A stretch of 64,000 nt of DNA from Elmis aenea (taxonomy: Eukaryota > Arthropoda > Insecta > Coleoptera > Elmidae): positions 39,872,970 through 39,936,969 of the forward strand of contig OX393579.1 in assembly GCA_947652605.1 (NCBI GenBank), read 5' to 3'. Under the pieces are notes generated by a model, which saw nothing but the letters and a program-made list of their open reading frames with translations, had not been told where the DNA came from and did not search any database. A program made the translations under genes and the position numbers. Below are positions 10,477-21,579 of this stretch, piece by piece. Every line of letters begins with the position of its first letter. Position 1 is the stretch's first letter.

Positions 10477-10503
10477 TGTTTCAAACTTGCTGTTTCTTTT
10501 ATA
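10477..10503 (-). promoter_or_regulatory. Core promoter (TATA box and initiator) of the 10.1-kb gene
   Basis: TATAAAAG is read on the minus strand from 10503 and an initiator-like ACAGTA lies 25-30 bp further on, giving a start near 10477. Spacing matches RNA polymerase II TATA promoters. Confidence 0.55.
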
Positions 10504-11166
10504 GGGATAATTTAATCTATTAATTTATATCTACAAAGGTGATTTCTTTCTGTTCGATAAAGATAACAAAACAAATACCATTATCGTACAGCATGACATA
10601 CACGTAACTTATTTGTGATATTTGTTTGTTTTGATGCAATATATTATCAATAAATTTTATTTTTGTTGGAATTATACAAACAGCATATGAATGCTTCGGA
10701 TAAAATTGGGTGTTAGAGAAACTGGGCAGAACTTGATCGAATACTTATACTTTTTAATGATAAATCCACAAAAAATATAAAAATAATACATTATATAAAA
10801 AAAATATTTTTAAACTACAAAAGAAGTGAACATTTTATAGAAAAAACTCACAAAAAAAAACGAACGAATTAATAAGATGCTGAAGTTTTTAATATATTGA
10901 ACAAATCCTAAGTAAGCATCGTTTACATAAAACACTGTCTGCCTGCTTGTCAGACTATGAGTTAGTATTTGGGCAGTATTTCTCAACATTTTTGTATTTT
11001 ATCTCCTTTTACTATTTCAATTTTTATTGCGTCCCCCTTTTAAGCCCTTTGTCCTGCCTAAACACTCTATTTGTTTTAATTTCTCAACCTTCTTTGGACG
11101 AGTGTATCATTTTTAAAATGTGTGGTATTTTTAGTAGTACCTTTTTTGCTAATATAACCTTAAAAT
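10504..11166. other. Stretch without a supported gene
   Basis: AT-rich sequence. A 73-codon frame at 10947-11168 is hydrophobic and matches nothing I know. No promoter or repeat boundary is evident. Confidence 0.3.
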
Positions 11167-11425
11167 AAGGGCTCAAAACCGAAAAAAATTATGGTTACCG
11201 GTTAACCGAAATCGAGAACTTTATTTTTATAACGGTTTTTGTTGAAAAACCGGTTTTATTCGTAAAAAACCTGTTTAGTGTAAAAAACCGATTTAAATTA
11301 TAAACCGGTTTAAAAAACCGGTTAAATTAACCGGTTTTTAAAATTATTTAGATCAGGAATGCAAAGTATGAAAAGATATTATTTATTTATAATTTTATAA
11401 TAAATGTACAATCAAGAGTTCATTA

Positions 11426-12951
11426 GAGTAAACCCGGACAAAAGTCCGCAGTTAACGTTCTCAACTCTCTAAATAAGAAAGTTTTATGTTTAACGGGTCA
11501 ACATTTTTTTTTATGAACACCTTAGACACTTCTCATTTCATCATAAAATGGATCACCACCAAAAGTAACGAATTCAAATAAAAATATTTTTTTTATGGTT
11601 TGATGTAGATTGGTACTTTTGCCCCACCCTATGGGGCAAAAGTCCAAATTGATGGGGCAAAAGACCGTTCGTGCATTCGTCTAATTAAAATGTTTACATC
11701 TTTGACACAATAATACACGGTGTGTTATTTTATGAAATAAAAGTTAATTCTCTTCAAAAATACAAAATAAAAGTTCATTCAGTCTTGTAACAAAATTAAA
11801 AAATTATCTCATTTAAAAGAACACAAAAAATATTTGACAAATTCAACAAAAGTCACAGGCGAACTCGCAACTTTCGTGCCACCAGTTGTGGCATTTACGG
11901 TACTTGGGTAATCTAGTCCTCGGCTGGTAGATCTTCATATATTTCTTAACAACCTGGGCAAACAATTTCGTTTTTCTCTTCTCTGACATGGCTGTTCGTT
12001 AAATTATCGTAGAATCTTTCTATTTGGACTTTATTGAAACACATAATCCTTCCGACGCTTGTCTTGTTGGGCATTCTTAATGAAAATTTGTGTCTAGATA
12101 AAAAAAACTTTTGGTCCAGTCGTCTCCCGCCATTTGTGACTCCTTATTAAAATCGTTTACGATGTTATTTTGCGAAGCAAAGTCAAAAGCCAACCGCCGA
12201 ATTTTTTTTCTAGTAATTCCGTAGAACCTTACGTCCATCTATCTACAGTGATCAGCTAAACTTGCTTCGTGATCAGACGTAAATGTGGATTTGAATCTTT
12301 CTAATGAAGTCACGCCAAAGTCCAGCTTTAATCTTTTTCTTAAGGATGATTCATGAGCTCCAACAGTCTTTGCTATAAGTACTTCGATTGGATTTCTTCT
12401 TTCTCGCAATTTTCTCTTCGCCTCCTCCAATATTTCTGATGTAATCGGCTTTCTATGCGTCGTTCTCTTACAAATTCTGAAAGAAATGATTTTTGTAGAA
12501 TATATCAAAGTAATTTAAATAAAGACGGGGCAAAAGCCCGTGCGCGGCCTTTTACCCCAGGCACGACTGCGGCTTTTTGCCCCCATGCGTGCTAATTACG
12601 ATAGAAGCATTATGACGGCATCTTTAGTTTAAGTTAGGAAACGTTTGGCGACATGATTGTGTAGCTAAAATGGAGGGTGTTTATATAAAAAAAGTTGCAT
12701 GCCGGTTGTGAGAGACTTTTAAATATCAATGCCTAATAAAAGATCATCGAAAACTATAACAAGCCAAGCATTTTTACACTTAGCTAATTTTCGCAGCGGT
12801 TTAACTGCCGATCAAGCTAGAACTATATGTGTCCACCACAGATACTGTATCTCAACAACTTATAATAAAACCTATTCTCTCTTAACTCTCCAGTCCTTCC
12901 TATCCCTAATAGGACTTTTACCCCAGTGCGGACTTTTGCCCGGGTTTACTC
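11426..12951. mobile_element. pogo-like (Tc1/mariner superfamily) element, nested
   Basis: Terminal repeats GAGTAAACCCGG and CCGGGTTTACTC are flanked by TA on each side, as for Tc1/mariner elements. The motif GGGGCAAAAG recurs within. It carries remnants of a pogo-type transposase on the minus strand and lies inside a hAT-like element, so it is the younger insertion. Confidence 0.75.
11850..12508 (-). pseudogene. pogo-like transposase remnant
   Basis: The block 12508-12239 encodes ITSEILEEAKRKLRERRNP, then AKTVGAHESSLRKRLKL and ERFKSTFTSDHEASLADHC. This resembles the N-terminal helix-turn-helix region of insect pogo/jerky-like proteins that ends just before the CENP-B domain. Downstream, 11950-11850 encodes CHNWWHESCEFACDFC, like the C-terminal zinc-finger tail of the same proteins. 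The DDE catalytic core is missing, so this is a deleted copy. An adjacent plus-strand frame at 12729-13031 is not convincing as a gene. Confidence 0.6.
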
Positions 12952-13238
12952 TAATGACTTTTGGTAAACTAATCGCATTTACTACAAATTTTGTATTTTT
13001 CATCGTAATTTTTATTAAAAAAAGATGTTAAAGAAAACGGTTTTTTATTATTTGGGTTAAAGGCTACCGTTTTTTTTTGTCTTTAAAAATAACGGTTTCG
13101 GTTAAAAATCACTTTTTCTGACAAAAAATAACGGTTAACCGGTTTTTTAAACCGGTTAAAAAAACCGGTTTCATGCCCTGCTTAAAAGTACGTACATTGA
13201 AATCTGAAACACTAGTCATTAGGCCTACTAAGAACCTG

Positions 13239-14030
13239 TCCAGTTTGTGATTGCTATTATTATTAGTAGATATTTTATGTTATTGCTTTGTGTTGTTTTC
13301 ATAAATTGTTTTGCCTTCGATTTTCACTCTTCTGCACGCCCCCCTCCCTAGGAGGCGCGCCTCATATGCTAAGAATCGTTGTACTTGGGGATTAGGAAAA
13401 TTTCTTAGCGCCAAAATAAATCGATACAGTTTCTCTATGTGTATTTGATGGTTTTTCTATTGACATCAATACCCTAGATCTGCGGTTTCCAATTTGTGGT
13501 TCGCGGATCACAGGGCCCAGGGGTCCACTATAACAGGGCTTGTTAAATAAGGTGTGAGCCCCAGAGGGGACCGCGGTAACATTAAAAAAATCATAAATAA
13601 TTAGTTAACTCATTTTATCTTATGACAATTGGTTGTGAAAATTATACGATCTGTTAGATTTGTTTGAGAAACTTAAAAAATTTAATAATTATTTCTCTCC
13701 AAGGGTAGAATGGTAGAACACAAATATTTTACAATCAGGCTTTTATAAAAAAAAACTAAATATATGGAAGCATACACTGGAAAATGATTCATTTGAAATG
13801 TATTCATGTACAGAGGATTTTATTGTTGATAATATGTTTATTTTTGATTTAATTTGTAGAATTGAAAGTTTGGTATTTTTGGAAAACAGTATTTAGAAAT
13901 ATTTTCTACCGGAATTAGACAATGATCACTTGGATTCAGAAACCTTTTTTTCACAGAAATGAAAAATCTGAAACACACCTCTCGTTAAAAGCTCAGGATG
14001 AATTCGCAAAACGTTCATGTAACTCAAATC
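13239..14030 (+). pseudogene. hAT (ZBED-like) transposase remnant
   Basis: CTGCGGTTTCCAATTTGTGG near 13482 looks like the start of a hAT terminus. The next few hundred bases encode scattered pieces such as FNNYFSPRVEW, KLNIWKHTLEND and FEMYSCTEDF, like ZBED5-type hAT transposases, with stops between. Homologous stretches occur at 23221-23735 and 32322-32834. Here the remnant continues past the point where the other copies are interrupted by a LINE, and is itself split by a hAT insertion (14031-16287). Confidence 0.5.
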
Positions 14031-16287
14031 CAGTAGCGTAGCTGGGGGCGGCAGTCTTAGTCTACCCAAATGGGGTAAAAATGAAAATCTCGGGGTAATG
14101 AAGGATCAGTAGATAAAATAAGCAGTAGGTACCGGGACTAGCGCTATTAAATTCATAAAAATTCATTTAAAAAAAAAAGGAATTCTTATCGAAGTTAGAG
14201 GATAAAATGGGCTAGTCGACCTAGCTACACTGAAAACCCGCCCCCTTGTAACGACAGTTTTGAATTCTATTATAATAGGAATATTTTACTTCCGTTCTAT
14301 TTCATACATTCGGTTTGAGGTATAAATCCTTGTTCATATTAACCAATTGTCGCATAGCAATAACATTCCTCCAACTAGTCCAATTATTTGTATTTGTAAA
14401 TGGAGATGTACAAAAGTTTTGAACAGTGATAAGACAACTTTTAAATCATAGAACACTAGCAAAAAAGTTACGATTTTTCATTACTGTAGGTGAATACAAT
14501 TATTGTTGGTAGGTTTTTAAGTACGTGATAAAAATATTGTTGTGAAAATTCCCTTCACCTGTCAAATTTGCGTTTTCAACCAATCACTAATCTTAAATCT
14601 TTTAGAGACTACCAATAGGAGCAATATTACACAGTAATAATTTTACATTCCCCTGTCAGATGTTGATCCTCCTGTCAAATTTGCGTTTTCGACCAATAAC
14701 AAACTCAGATTTCCTTTAAACGGCCAATAAACATAATCATACACTGATAATTTACTTTTCGCAATTAACAGATTTTCATGCGTTTATTGGTCGTTTCTAA
14801 GAAATATGAGTTTTTGATTGGTGGAAAATATAAATTTGGAGAGGGAATAAGGTATTTTGGTCTTGATAATTTTTTGACAGATGTCGGCGACCAATAACGT
14901 TACTTTAATATAGATTAAACCACACCCCTGACACACCACTCTGACAGTACTTGTAAAATTTGACATAACAGATTATGTGTATGTACCTAAATACTATTTG
15001 GTTCATTAATTTTTATTAAAATATAATTCTTGAATTAAAAATTAGTTATAAATGATCTATTAATAATAACAATCGCAGTAAGTAGTAGGTATACTTTAAT
15101 TTATCTAAATTAAACAACATTTTAATTTGACAGATAGGTTAGGTGAAAGAAATTTTCTGATAAAATATAACTCGTGCATTGCAAATAATTTATAATTTTG
15201 ACAAATCTTCACTCATGCAAGTTGAAGCAGAAAAAATCACTCGTGCACTTGCATTCGGGCATATTTACCAAAAATTATCGATAATTTTCAATGCACTTGT
15301 TATATTACTACTGATAATTAATTTGACAGGTATATAAAATCCTTTATCATTAATACAGAGTGACTTGTGGAAAACGGACGTTTTTTGAATGAACAAAAGT
15401 CGGTTGATTTTCAAGTTTTTTTTGCAAAGTGAAGAATAACATCTGCCATTTGATATAACTAAGTCAAGTATCCGATTGAACGAAAAGTTGTTTTCTTTTT
15501 GTTTGTTTTTAATCAAGTATACAAATGAATTAACAGAACTCGGTTGATTTTCAAGAAAAAGCAAACTTATTTATTACATGACCCGGTCTAGCAGCTGTGC
15601 GTCAAAAAAAAAACAACTTTTTGTTCAAGAGGATACTTGACTTTGTTATATCAAATGGCAGATGTTATTCTTCACTTTGCAGAAAAAAAAAAAAAAACCT
15701 TGAAAATCAACTAAGTTCTGTTCATTCAAAAAACGTCCGTTTCCTACAAGTCACCCTGTATTATATTTGGGGTCGTGTTTGGGCAAGGCCTTTGAAGAAA
15801 TTCATAGTAAATAATATGTATAGAACAAACTGAAGTTTTTCCGTTTTTATAAATTAAATTTTAGGCTAAATTATGGTGTAATTTTTTTAAAATTTATGTG
15901 AATTTTATATTTATATTATTACTTTTTTTGTGATTTTGCTAAATATATTATGTATGTGTTGCTTTACCCAAATGGAAACTATCAGTTTTTACCCTTATTA
16001 AAAATAATTTCGTGGGGGTAAGAGACGATCTAATAAAAAAAAAAAAAAAAAGTTCTGCCGTAAAACTGTAATTTTGGATGATGGTAAAGTACTCTACATT
16101 TTGCATTAAAACCGTTTGAACATCTACAATTAAAAAAAAAATCGGCTGCGGCGCGTTTTATCTCCCCTCCACTTTTTTGTGTCGATCTTCGCTTACTTTT
16201 AAAAAAATCAAAAGTTGGCAACCGTTATTTAGAGGGGCGGCAAATCAGGGACCGCCCCGGGCGGCACAAACTCTAGCTACGCCACTG
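14031..16287. mobile_element. hAT element with CAGTAGCGTAGC terminus
   Basis: The left end is CAGTAGCGTAGCTGGGGGCG and the right end GCGGCACAAACTCTAGCTACGCCACTG. An exact 8-bp duplication CTCAAATC flanks it (14023-14030 and 16288-16295). The interior lacks a transposase. A sequence CTGTCAAATTTGCGTTTTC repeats near 14557 and 14672, and a TA-flanked MITE is nested at 15356-15758. Confidence 0.88.
15356..15758. mobile_element. Mariner-type MITE nested in the hAT
   Basis: The left end CAGAGTGACTTGTGGAAAAC and right end TTCCTACAAGTCACCCTG are inverted repeats flanked by TA. The arms pair imperfectly for roughly 150-170 bp (for example ATATCAAATGGCAGATGTT is the reverse complement of a left-arm stretch). 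It has no coding capacity of its own. Confidence 0.75.
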
Positions 16288-16919
16288 CTCAAATCTCAAA
16301 CTTGAATTTTCAAGTTCCCGTTAAAACATCCTTCGGGAGTACGTGATGTGTGGGGTCTGGACGTTGCCTGATTATGGGTATGTATGCATTTTAATTACAA
16401 TTAAGAATATTTTGCCGACACGTTGCTGTGACGTGACAGGTTGGTATTGGTAACGTTACTTATAATGTGACTAAACCATTACCGGGAACTTCACACTTAT
16501 AATTCGGGGAAGCACCGACATAGAATTATGGGATTTTGACCTTTATATTCGAAATACTTTAAGTGGAAATTATTGCAAGAAACATTAATAAACAAAATTG
16601 TACATAGTAGTATTTTCTACTGCGATGTCAATTTTTTTATCAAGCGATTGGTGTGTCAAGCAATAAAATTAAAACATCCAATTTGTTAGCAGGGACTTCA
16701 TAGTCGTATAAAATATTTATTTGTTACATGTGTACACATCTAATTATGCGCGGATTATATTATCCAATCTAAAAAACGTTTACAAAGCGTTTGAAATTAT
16801 TTATACAATTTTAATACATAATGAAAAATGTGCATGTTTATAATACAGATTAAACAAAGCTTTGAACAAGTTATACAATGTTATCATAAAATAATAATGA
16901 TTAATAATTACTTAAAATA

Positions 16920-16988
16920 TTATTGTATAATAACTGCCGCCAGGTTACTAATAATTGTGTCTAATAGATGACTAATCGTCTCTGAAAC
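16920..16988 (-). CDS. Candidate terminal exon VSETISHLLDTI..., copy 1
   Basis: On the minus strand a 3' splice site (TTTTTTATTTGCAG) is followed by 22 codons beginning VSETISHLLDTIISN and then a TAA stop. An AATAAA lies at 16725-16730. The same structure is preserved in four duplicated copies (25196, 34280, 39907), with amino-acid changes but no stops or frameshifts. The upstream exon may be 17385-17510. The protein is not recognised. It could instead be chance open sequence within the duplicated block. Confidence 0.35.
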   Translation of the reverse strand, partial: VSETISHLLDTIISNLAAVIIQ

Positions 16989-17384
16989 CTGCAAATAAAA
17001 AATAGTAAATTAGTTTGTTCATACATTTTATTCTTTTAATATTTATATTTGATGGTTCATAAAAATTAGAAGATAACTTATATCACATGATCAAACTTTT
17101 ATAAAATAAACATTTTACGAGTTTGCGTTATATTTAAACCAACTGCGGTAACAACGGAAATATTGTGTACATAGTGCATGAAATTCGCGTAAATTGATCC
17201 ATTAAAACCCAAATAAAACGAATAATTCGTTCGAAATAAAAGTCAATGTACATTTTACGTTTATTAAATCTGAAAACCTTATGAATCTGCGTTTGTGTAC
17301 TAATTTTGTGTGACAAGTTTAAAAAGCATAGAAATGCAGTACCTATTGATCGTTATAAACAATTTATTTGCCTAAGAAAATAAC

Positions 17385-17510
17385 AATTGATTGATTGCGA
17401 TACTTCGCGAGCAATGGTCGTCGTTGCTGCGTCTTTAGACGCGGAGAGAAGTCGGGTATTCCCCGTATCGAACCTCCATCACGGTGGATGTTAGGCAATC
17501 CCAATGAACA
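17385..17510 (-). CDS. Candidate upstream exon, LPNIHRDGG peptide, copy 1
   Basis: A GC-richer island encodes about 40 residues including LPNIHRDGGSIRGIPDFSP and RRPLLAKYRNQ. Its only other copy, at 40366-40495, differs in the core by a synonymous change (ATA/ATT, Ile) and a Ser/Thr change near the end, while the flanking AT-rich DNA has diverged more. This suggests past coding constraint. Reading straight into VSETISH after splicing at ATT|GTTATT would keep frame, but that donor is weak. No ATG is seen in it, so the start must lie further upstream or be lost at the inverted-repeat element that begins beside it. Confidence 0.35.
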
Positions 17511-19372
17511 GAGTGATTCAAATTCGAGGACCATGGAAATCTCGCTTATTATAATAGCTAGAGTACAGGTTTAAATTTGGCAGAGTTGCTAAATTTGATG
17601 CTCATTAATAATCCGAAGAGAAATTGGAAATATCTCAAACGGTATCCGAGAGAAAATTTTGTTTTATGATCACCAACTTTATTTTTTCTCATGGGCGCAA
17701 TTTTTGTTATTTACATAATCAAATAGCATTTATTTTTCTGAATCCATTGATGTGTCACGCATGGTATTTTACTTCTTCATTCATTGTCAAGTTTGAAAAA
17801 ATGCGTTTTAAACAACAACCACGATAAATCAGGTAGGCCGGTCATTGTAGTTTATGTTGTTTCCATGACAACCAATCAACAAATTGAAAGTTTTGGAAGC
17901 CTATTACTTGTTACATTAATAAATTCGTAAAAATGAGCTTTAATAACGAAGACAAACGCGATTTGCTGCGAATTTTTTATACCGTTCTAAGTTTTGTTAT
18001 ACTTTATCACATGCTTTTAACAAATTTACTTAAGTTTCTGTTCAACGTAGAAAAATAGTGTTTTTTCCGGATCTATTTGTAATAAAAATGATTTTTTTAC
18101 TTTCATCTGGAGATGGAGTTTTACGGTTTTTTTTTTCTTATTAAAACCTAAGATTATTATAAATTTACATGTACAAAATTGTTGACATGATATTGATAAA
18201 ACATTGTTAAACATCATTCAGATTTAAATCAGGTCAAATTTTGCAATTTTGCGCAAATTTAATCGACCTTGTAGCTCTTAAGATGGGCGAGATTAGGGTA
18301 CCCTAGGCGAGATAACATGTTCGAATGATATATATGTATAACCTACATTTAAAAACTATCCATCATAATACACTGACATTGTTAAATTATTAGGAGATAA
18401 CATTATTTATAGGTTGTACCTGGTGATTAAGTCTGACTGTAACAATCCTATAACTCTGTCATTTTAAGAGAAAATCCGAATACATTTCATATTTTTGTGA
18501 ATCGCAAGAAATTCTCTATAAAATCACGTTTAGAATGTTTTTTCTACGATGAAATATATCAGACCACCAATAGTCAACTTTTTTTTAAATTTCATGTTAT
18601 ATATTTTTTATTCATCTGATTTAATTTTAAATCTGATTATGAGTTAAAAATAAAGGAAAATTTTTGAGAAAAATGAATTTAAAAAGTATTTTATAAAACC
18701 TTAGAAATGTTTGTATTTGACAAGACAAAACACCACTAAATCGTAACGGTTGCAATATACTTAATAATTAAAATAAATTGAAACAATTCTTAATAAAAAT
18801 GAGGGAAAAATAGAACCGTAATATGATAATAACAAATTTTAGTGTTAAACATGAGTGTCCACCATTTGCCTCCAAAGATAGTTGTCCTTAACATGTAACG
18901 TTTAGAATACGCACTCGGAAGAGCAATTCGCCAGAAGGTCCATTTTCAATTTAAAAGCTATCCAAATAGTGGTTTTATCGTCAAAAAGTACTTAATAAAA
19001 CACATTGGCACAAGTTATAAACTGTCAATTACTACTACAGGGATCATGTTTTGTTTAGTCAAATACAACGGTTGTTAAGATTTTGTGAAAAATAATAAAA
19101 AAGGTTTCTCAAAAATTTTCCTGTATATGTTTATAATTTTATTGCATGCTAGGATTTAATATTCAATTCTTTATCAAGGCAAATAAAAAAAGTTGACTGT
19201 CGTCGGTCTGATATACATATTTCACCGTAGTACAAATATTTTAGCGTCAATTGTTAGAGAATTTCTTGCGATATACAAAAATATTAGGTTGATTTCCACT
19301 TAAAATAAATAAAGTTATAGAGATGCAACAGTTAAACTGAATAACCCGGTATATTTTGCAAAATTACGTGTT

Positions 19373-20777
19373 CAGGGTGGACCAAATTGCTTACCATAAT
19401 AATTAGCGAAAATCTAATATCGGTCTCTTGGGTTATTTTTTTGAGATAAACACGCCTGTGCTTACAAATTTCCTTACATCACAGTCTATTGTTTATAATG
19501 ATATAAAAAATCTGTAAGCATATGGGTGTTTATCTCAAAAAAATAACCCAAAAGATCGATATCAGATTATCGCTAACCCTTATAGCAGGGGCGGCGAACT
19601 TATGGCACGTCACAGCTGGCATGTAGAAAGACTTTATTGGCACACGGGAGAAATAGTTGCTTTTCTAAATTTCTTAAAAAATTTATGCATTAATAACACG
19701 AAATTATATTTATTCAAATGAAATACATGCATCTCGATTCGAAACTATGCGAATTTCAAACAAAATTATAAGTATTTAAACGAGATACTGCTTCTCATGC
19801 TAGTACTAAAGCTAATTATAATAAGTATAAAAAAGCATTAACAGAAGAATGTTAATAGAATATTTCCCCGAAATCACATTAACCCTTTCGAAACTAACGG
19901 GACAATAAGTATATCCGCTAATTATAATATGCAGGAAAAGGATTTACAGAAAACTGGGAATTGGTAATAGGACAATTGTTTGTCATCATAATATAATAAA
20001 TAAAGAATTTCAATTGCAAACACAATCACACCATAAACTGCTTTAACTAAATGAAGAAAAATACAAAGATATTGCACATCTTTCAAAATTTTCTTATTCT
20101 GAATCTAATAAGAATTATTACCATAATCAACCTCATTAATACAATTTTATTAATAAATAATATAATTATTTGTTAGTGTGTGTAAATAATTCTTAATCAC
20201 ATCGTAAGATTATTTTTGTTTCAAATAAGTTACAATTAATGGTTGACATATGGTATTTTTTCATCGACATTCCTTATTTTGAACCATAAATTTGACAGGT
20301 TACTTGGAATAACTAATTATTATAGTTCAAATAAAAATTATTTTTCACATTCATTGATTTAATAATCATTTATAATTATATGGTCCATAGTAAAATAAAG
20401 TTTGGTTGAAGCTGTACGAATAAAATAATAGTAGGCTTTAAAATCTTTAAAATCGAATTGTAAAGATCTAATACAGATTGACATTCCTTGTTTTCACCCA
20501 ACACCCTTCAAATATCTTTTAATGTCTAGTTGTGTATCTTTAGTTGTTGTTTAATTACAAATTTCTATAAGTAGTCCATAATATTGTAATATTTACTCTT
20601 CATCTCCTCACAATCAATAATGTTTTTTATTTCATTCATTGCAAAAGTTACCTGGCACGCCAGCATTTCAGATTGTGAAAATTTTAAAAAATTGGCACGC
20701 GGACATAAAAAGGTTCGCTATCCCTGCCTTATAGTAACAACAATACCATGTAAAACATTCAAATTTGGTCCACCCTG
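19373..20777. mobile_element. Mariner-type element with a nested hAT, copy A
   Basis: The ends CAGGGTGGACCAAATTGC and AAATTTGGTCCACCCTG are inverted, and TA follows the right end (the left flank is TT here but TA in copy B). Just inside the left end is an inverted repeat (about 19400-19575) with GGTTATTTTTTTGAGATAAAC against its complement. A hAT element occupies the rest. No transposase is visible. Confidence 0.75.
19586..20726. mobile_element. hAT element nested in the mariner-type element, copy A
   Basis: The left end CAGGGGCGGCGAACTTATGG and the right end AGGTTCGCTATCCCTG are inverted. An exact 8-bp duplication CCTTATAG flanks it (19578-19585 and 20727-20734). The interior is AT-rich and without a transposase. 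Confidence 0.88.
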
Positions 20778-20870
20778 TACAAAGACATTTCTCATCTCGT
20801 ATTTTTATCGCTATAATTGACTACCAATAATATATAATATTGCACATACGTACGTAAATTATATTTTCCG

Positions 20871-21056
20871 TTACCATTCGTCAATACGGTCGCCATTTTC
20901 ATCCAAAGAATTGGCACCATAAGGAGCATCGATGACGCTTCGTTTTATTCGTGTGCATCCCTGCTGCTGAGGTGTGTTTTCTTTTTTCTCGATTTGTTCC
21001 TCCTGAACGGGGTTTTCCGATCCTTGTTCTTTTGTTGAGTCTTGCTCGTCAGCCAT
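20871..21056 (-). CDS. Small 'IDVP'-motif protein, 61 aa, copy A
   Basis: The ATG has a good insect context (TCAAAAATGG). The 61-residue product starts MADEQDSTKEQ, is acidic and Gln/Glu/Lys-rich to residue 33, and then reads RIKR, SVIDAPYGAN and a C-terminal DEW. It lacks a signal peptide and is probably intracellular unless KR (38-39) is a processing site. The paralogue at 43258 is nearly identical up to residue 39 but differs at many of the last 22 residues, and retains NVIDVP and a Cys missing here. A TATA box and initiator sit 43-73 bp upstream. The function is unknown. Confidence 0.6.
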   Translation of the reverse strand: MADEQDSTKEQGSENPVQEEQIEKKENTPQQQGCTRIKRSVIDAPYGANSLDENGDRIDEW

Positions 21057-21095
21057 TTTTGAGTGGTTTTGATTACACCTTAACAAAAAAACAGC

Positions 21096-21129
21096 AAGTG
21101 ACAATGCAATGATGTATTGGAAGTTTATA
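21096..21129 (-). promoter_or_regulatory. Core promoter (TATA plus TCACTT initiator) of the IDVP gene, copy A
   Basis: TATAAA begins at 21129 on the minus strand, and the A of the initiator TCACTT is at 21099, exactly 30 bp further on. A CCAAT-like CAGCCAATCG lies further upstream near 21195. The same arrangement is kept at 43486-43519. Confidence 0.6.
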
Positions 21130-21579
21130 AACTAGCCAGCCCCGCCTTGGACTAATATTTAGGGACTGACTTATCTTTCCGTTTTTACGATTGGCTGTTT
21201 ATTGAATACACCGATATTTTTTTATAGCTTTCTGTATGTTATAAACACAGTAATTAGAAAGGGTGATAAATTTGTTTTACGTATACCGCTTTATTTATTT
21301 GGTAAATAATCCTTTTCAATTGTTAATTTATCGTATCTTCTATGTATTAGATCAGTATACATAAACGGTAATACAGGGAAAAGTCAGTAAGTAAGTTACA
21401 AATAACTTTTGATCGTGTAGCAGGTGAAAAACAAAATTTATTAATCGTAATAATTTTCTCCAGTGTAAAAACTTCTATTTCGTATTTTATAGAACCTCTA
21501 AACCAGCAACGACGATTTTTTTTTTTAATTACCTGCTACTTAACAAACACGAAACGAAATTGCGTGAGTGGAAACGATA

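Larger units (their letters stand above)
11167..13180. mobile_element. hAT-like element rich in ACCGGTTAACCG, with a nested pogo-like element
   Basis: The ends are AAGGGCTCAAAACCG and CCGGTTTCATGCCCTG. CTTAAAAT (11159-11166) and CTTAAAAG (13181-13188) form an 8-bp target duplication with one mismatch. Subterminal regions on both sides contain many copies of AACCGGTT. No transposase of its own is visible. A TA-flanked element is nested at 11426-12951. Confidence 0.7.
16500..18220. repeat. Segmental duplication, partial copy (equivalent to 39455-41100)
   Basis: From about 16520 the sequence matches 24745 onward in copy A, 33836 onward in copy B and 39460 onward in the third copy. It holds the candidate terminal exon (16920-16988), an upstream exon candidate (17385-17510) and half of a long inverted-repeat element (17522-18110). 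At 18221 it runs directly into copy A. Confidence 0.8.

Noticed and set aside
21057..21140. A hydrophobic leader (YIIALSLAVFLL-like) in frame upstream of the IDVP ATG, as a signal peptide
   Set aside because: There is no ATG for it (ATA or TTG only), and it overlaps the TATA box and initiator, so it lies mostly upstream of the transcription start.
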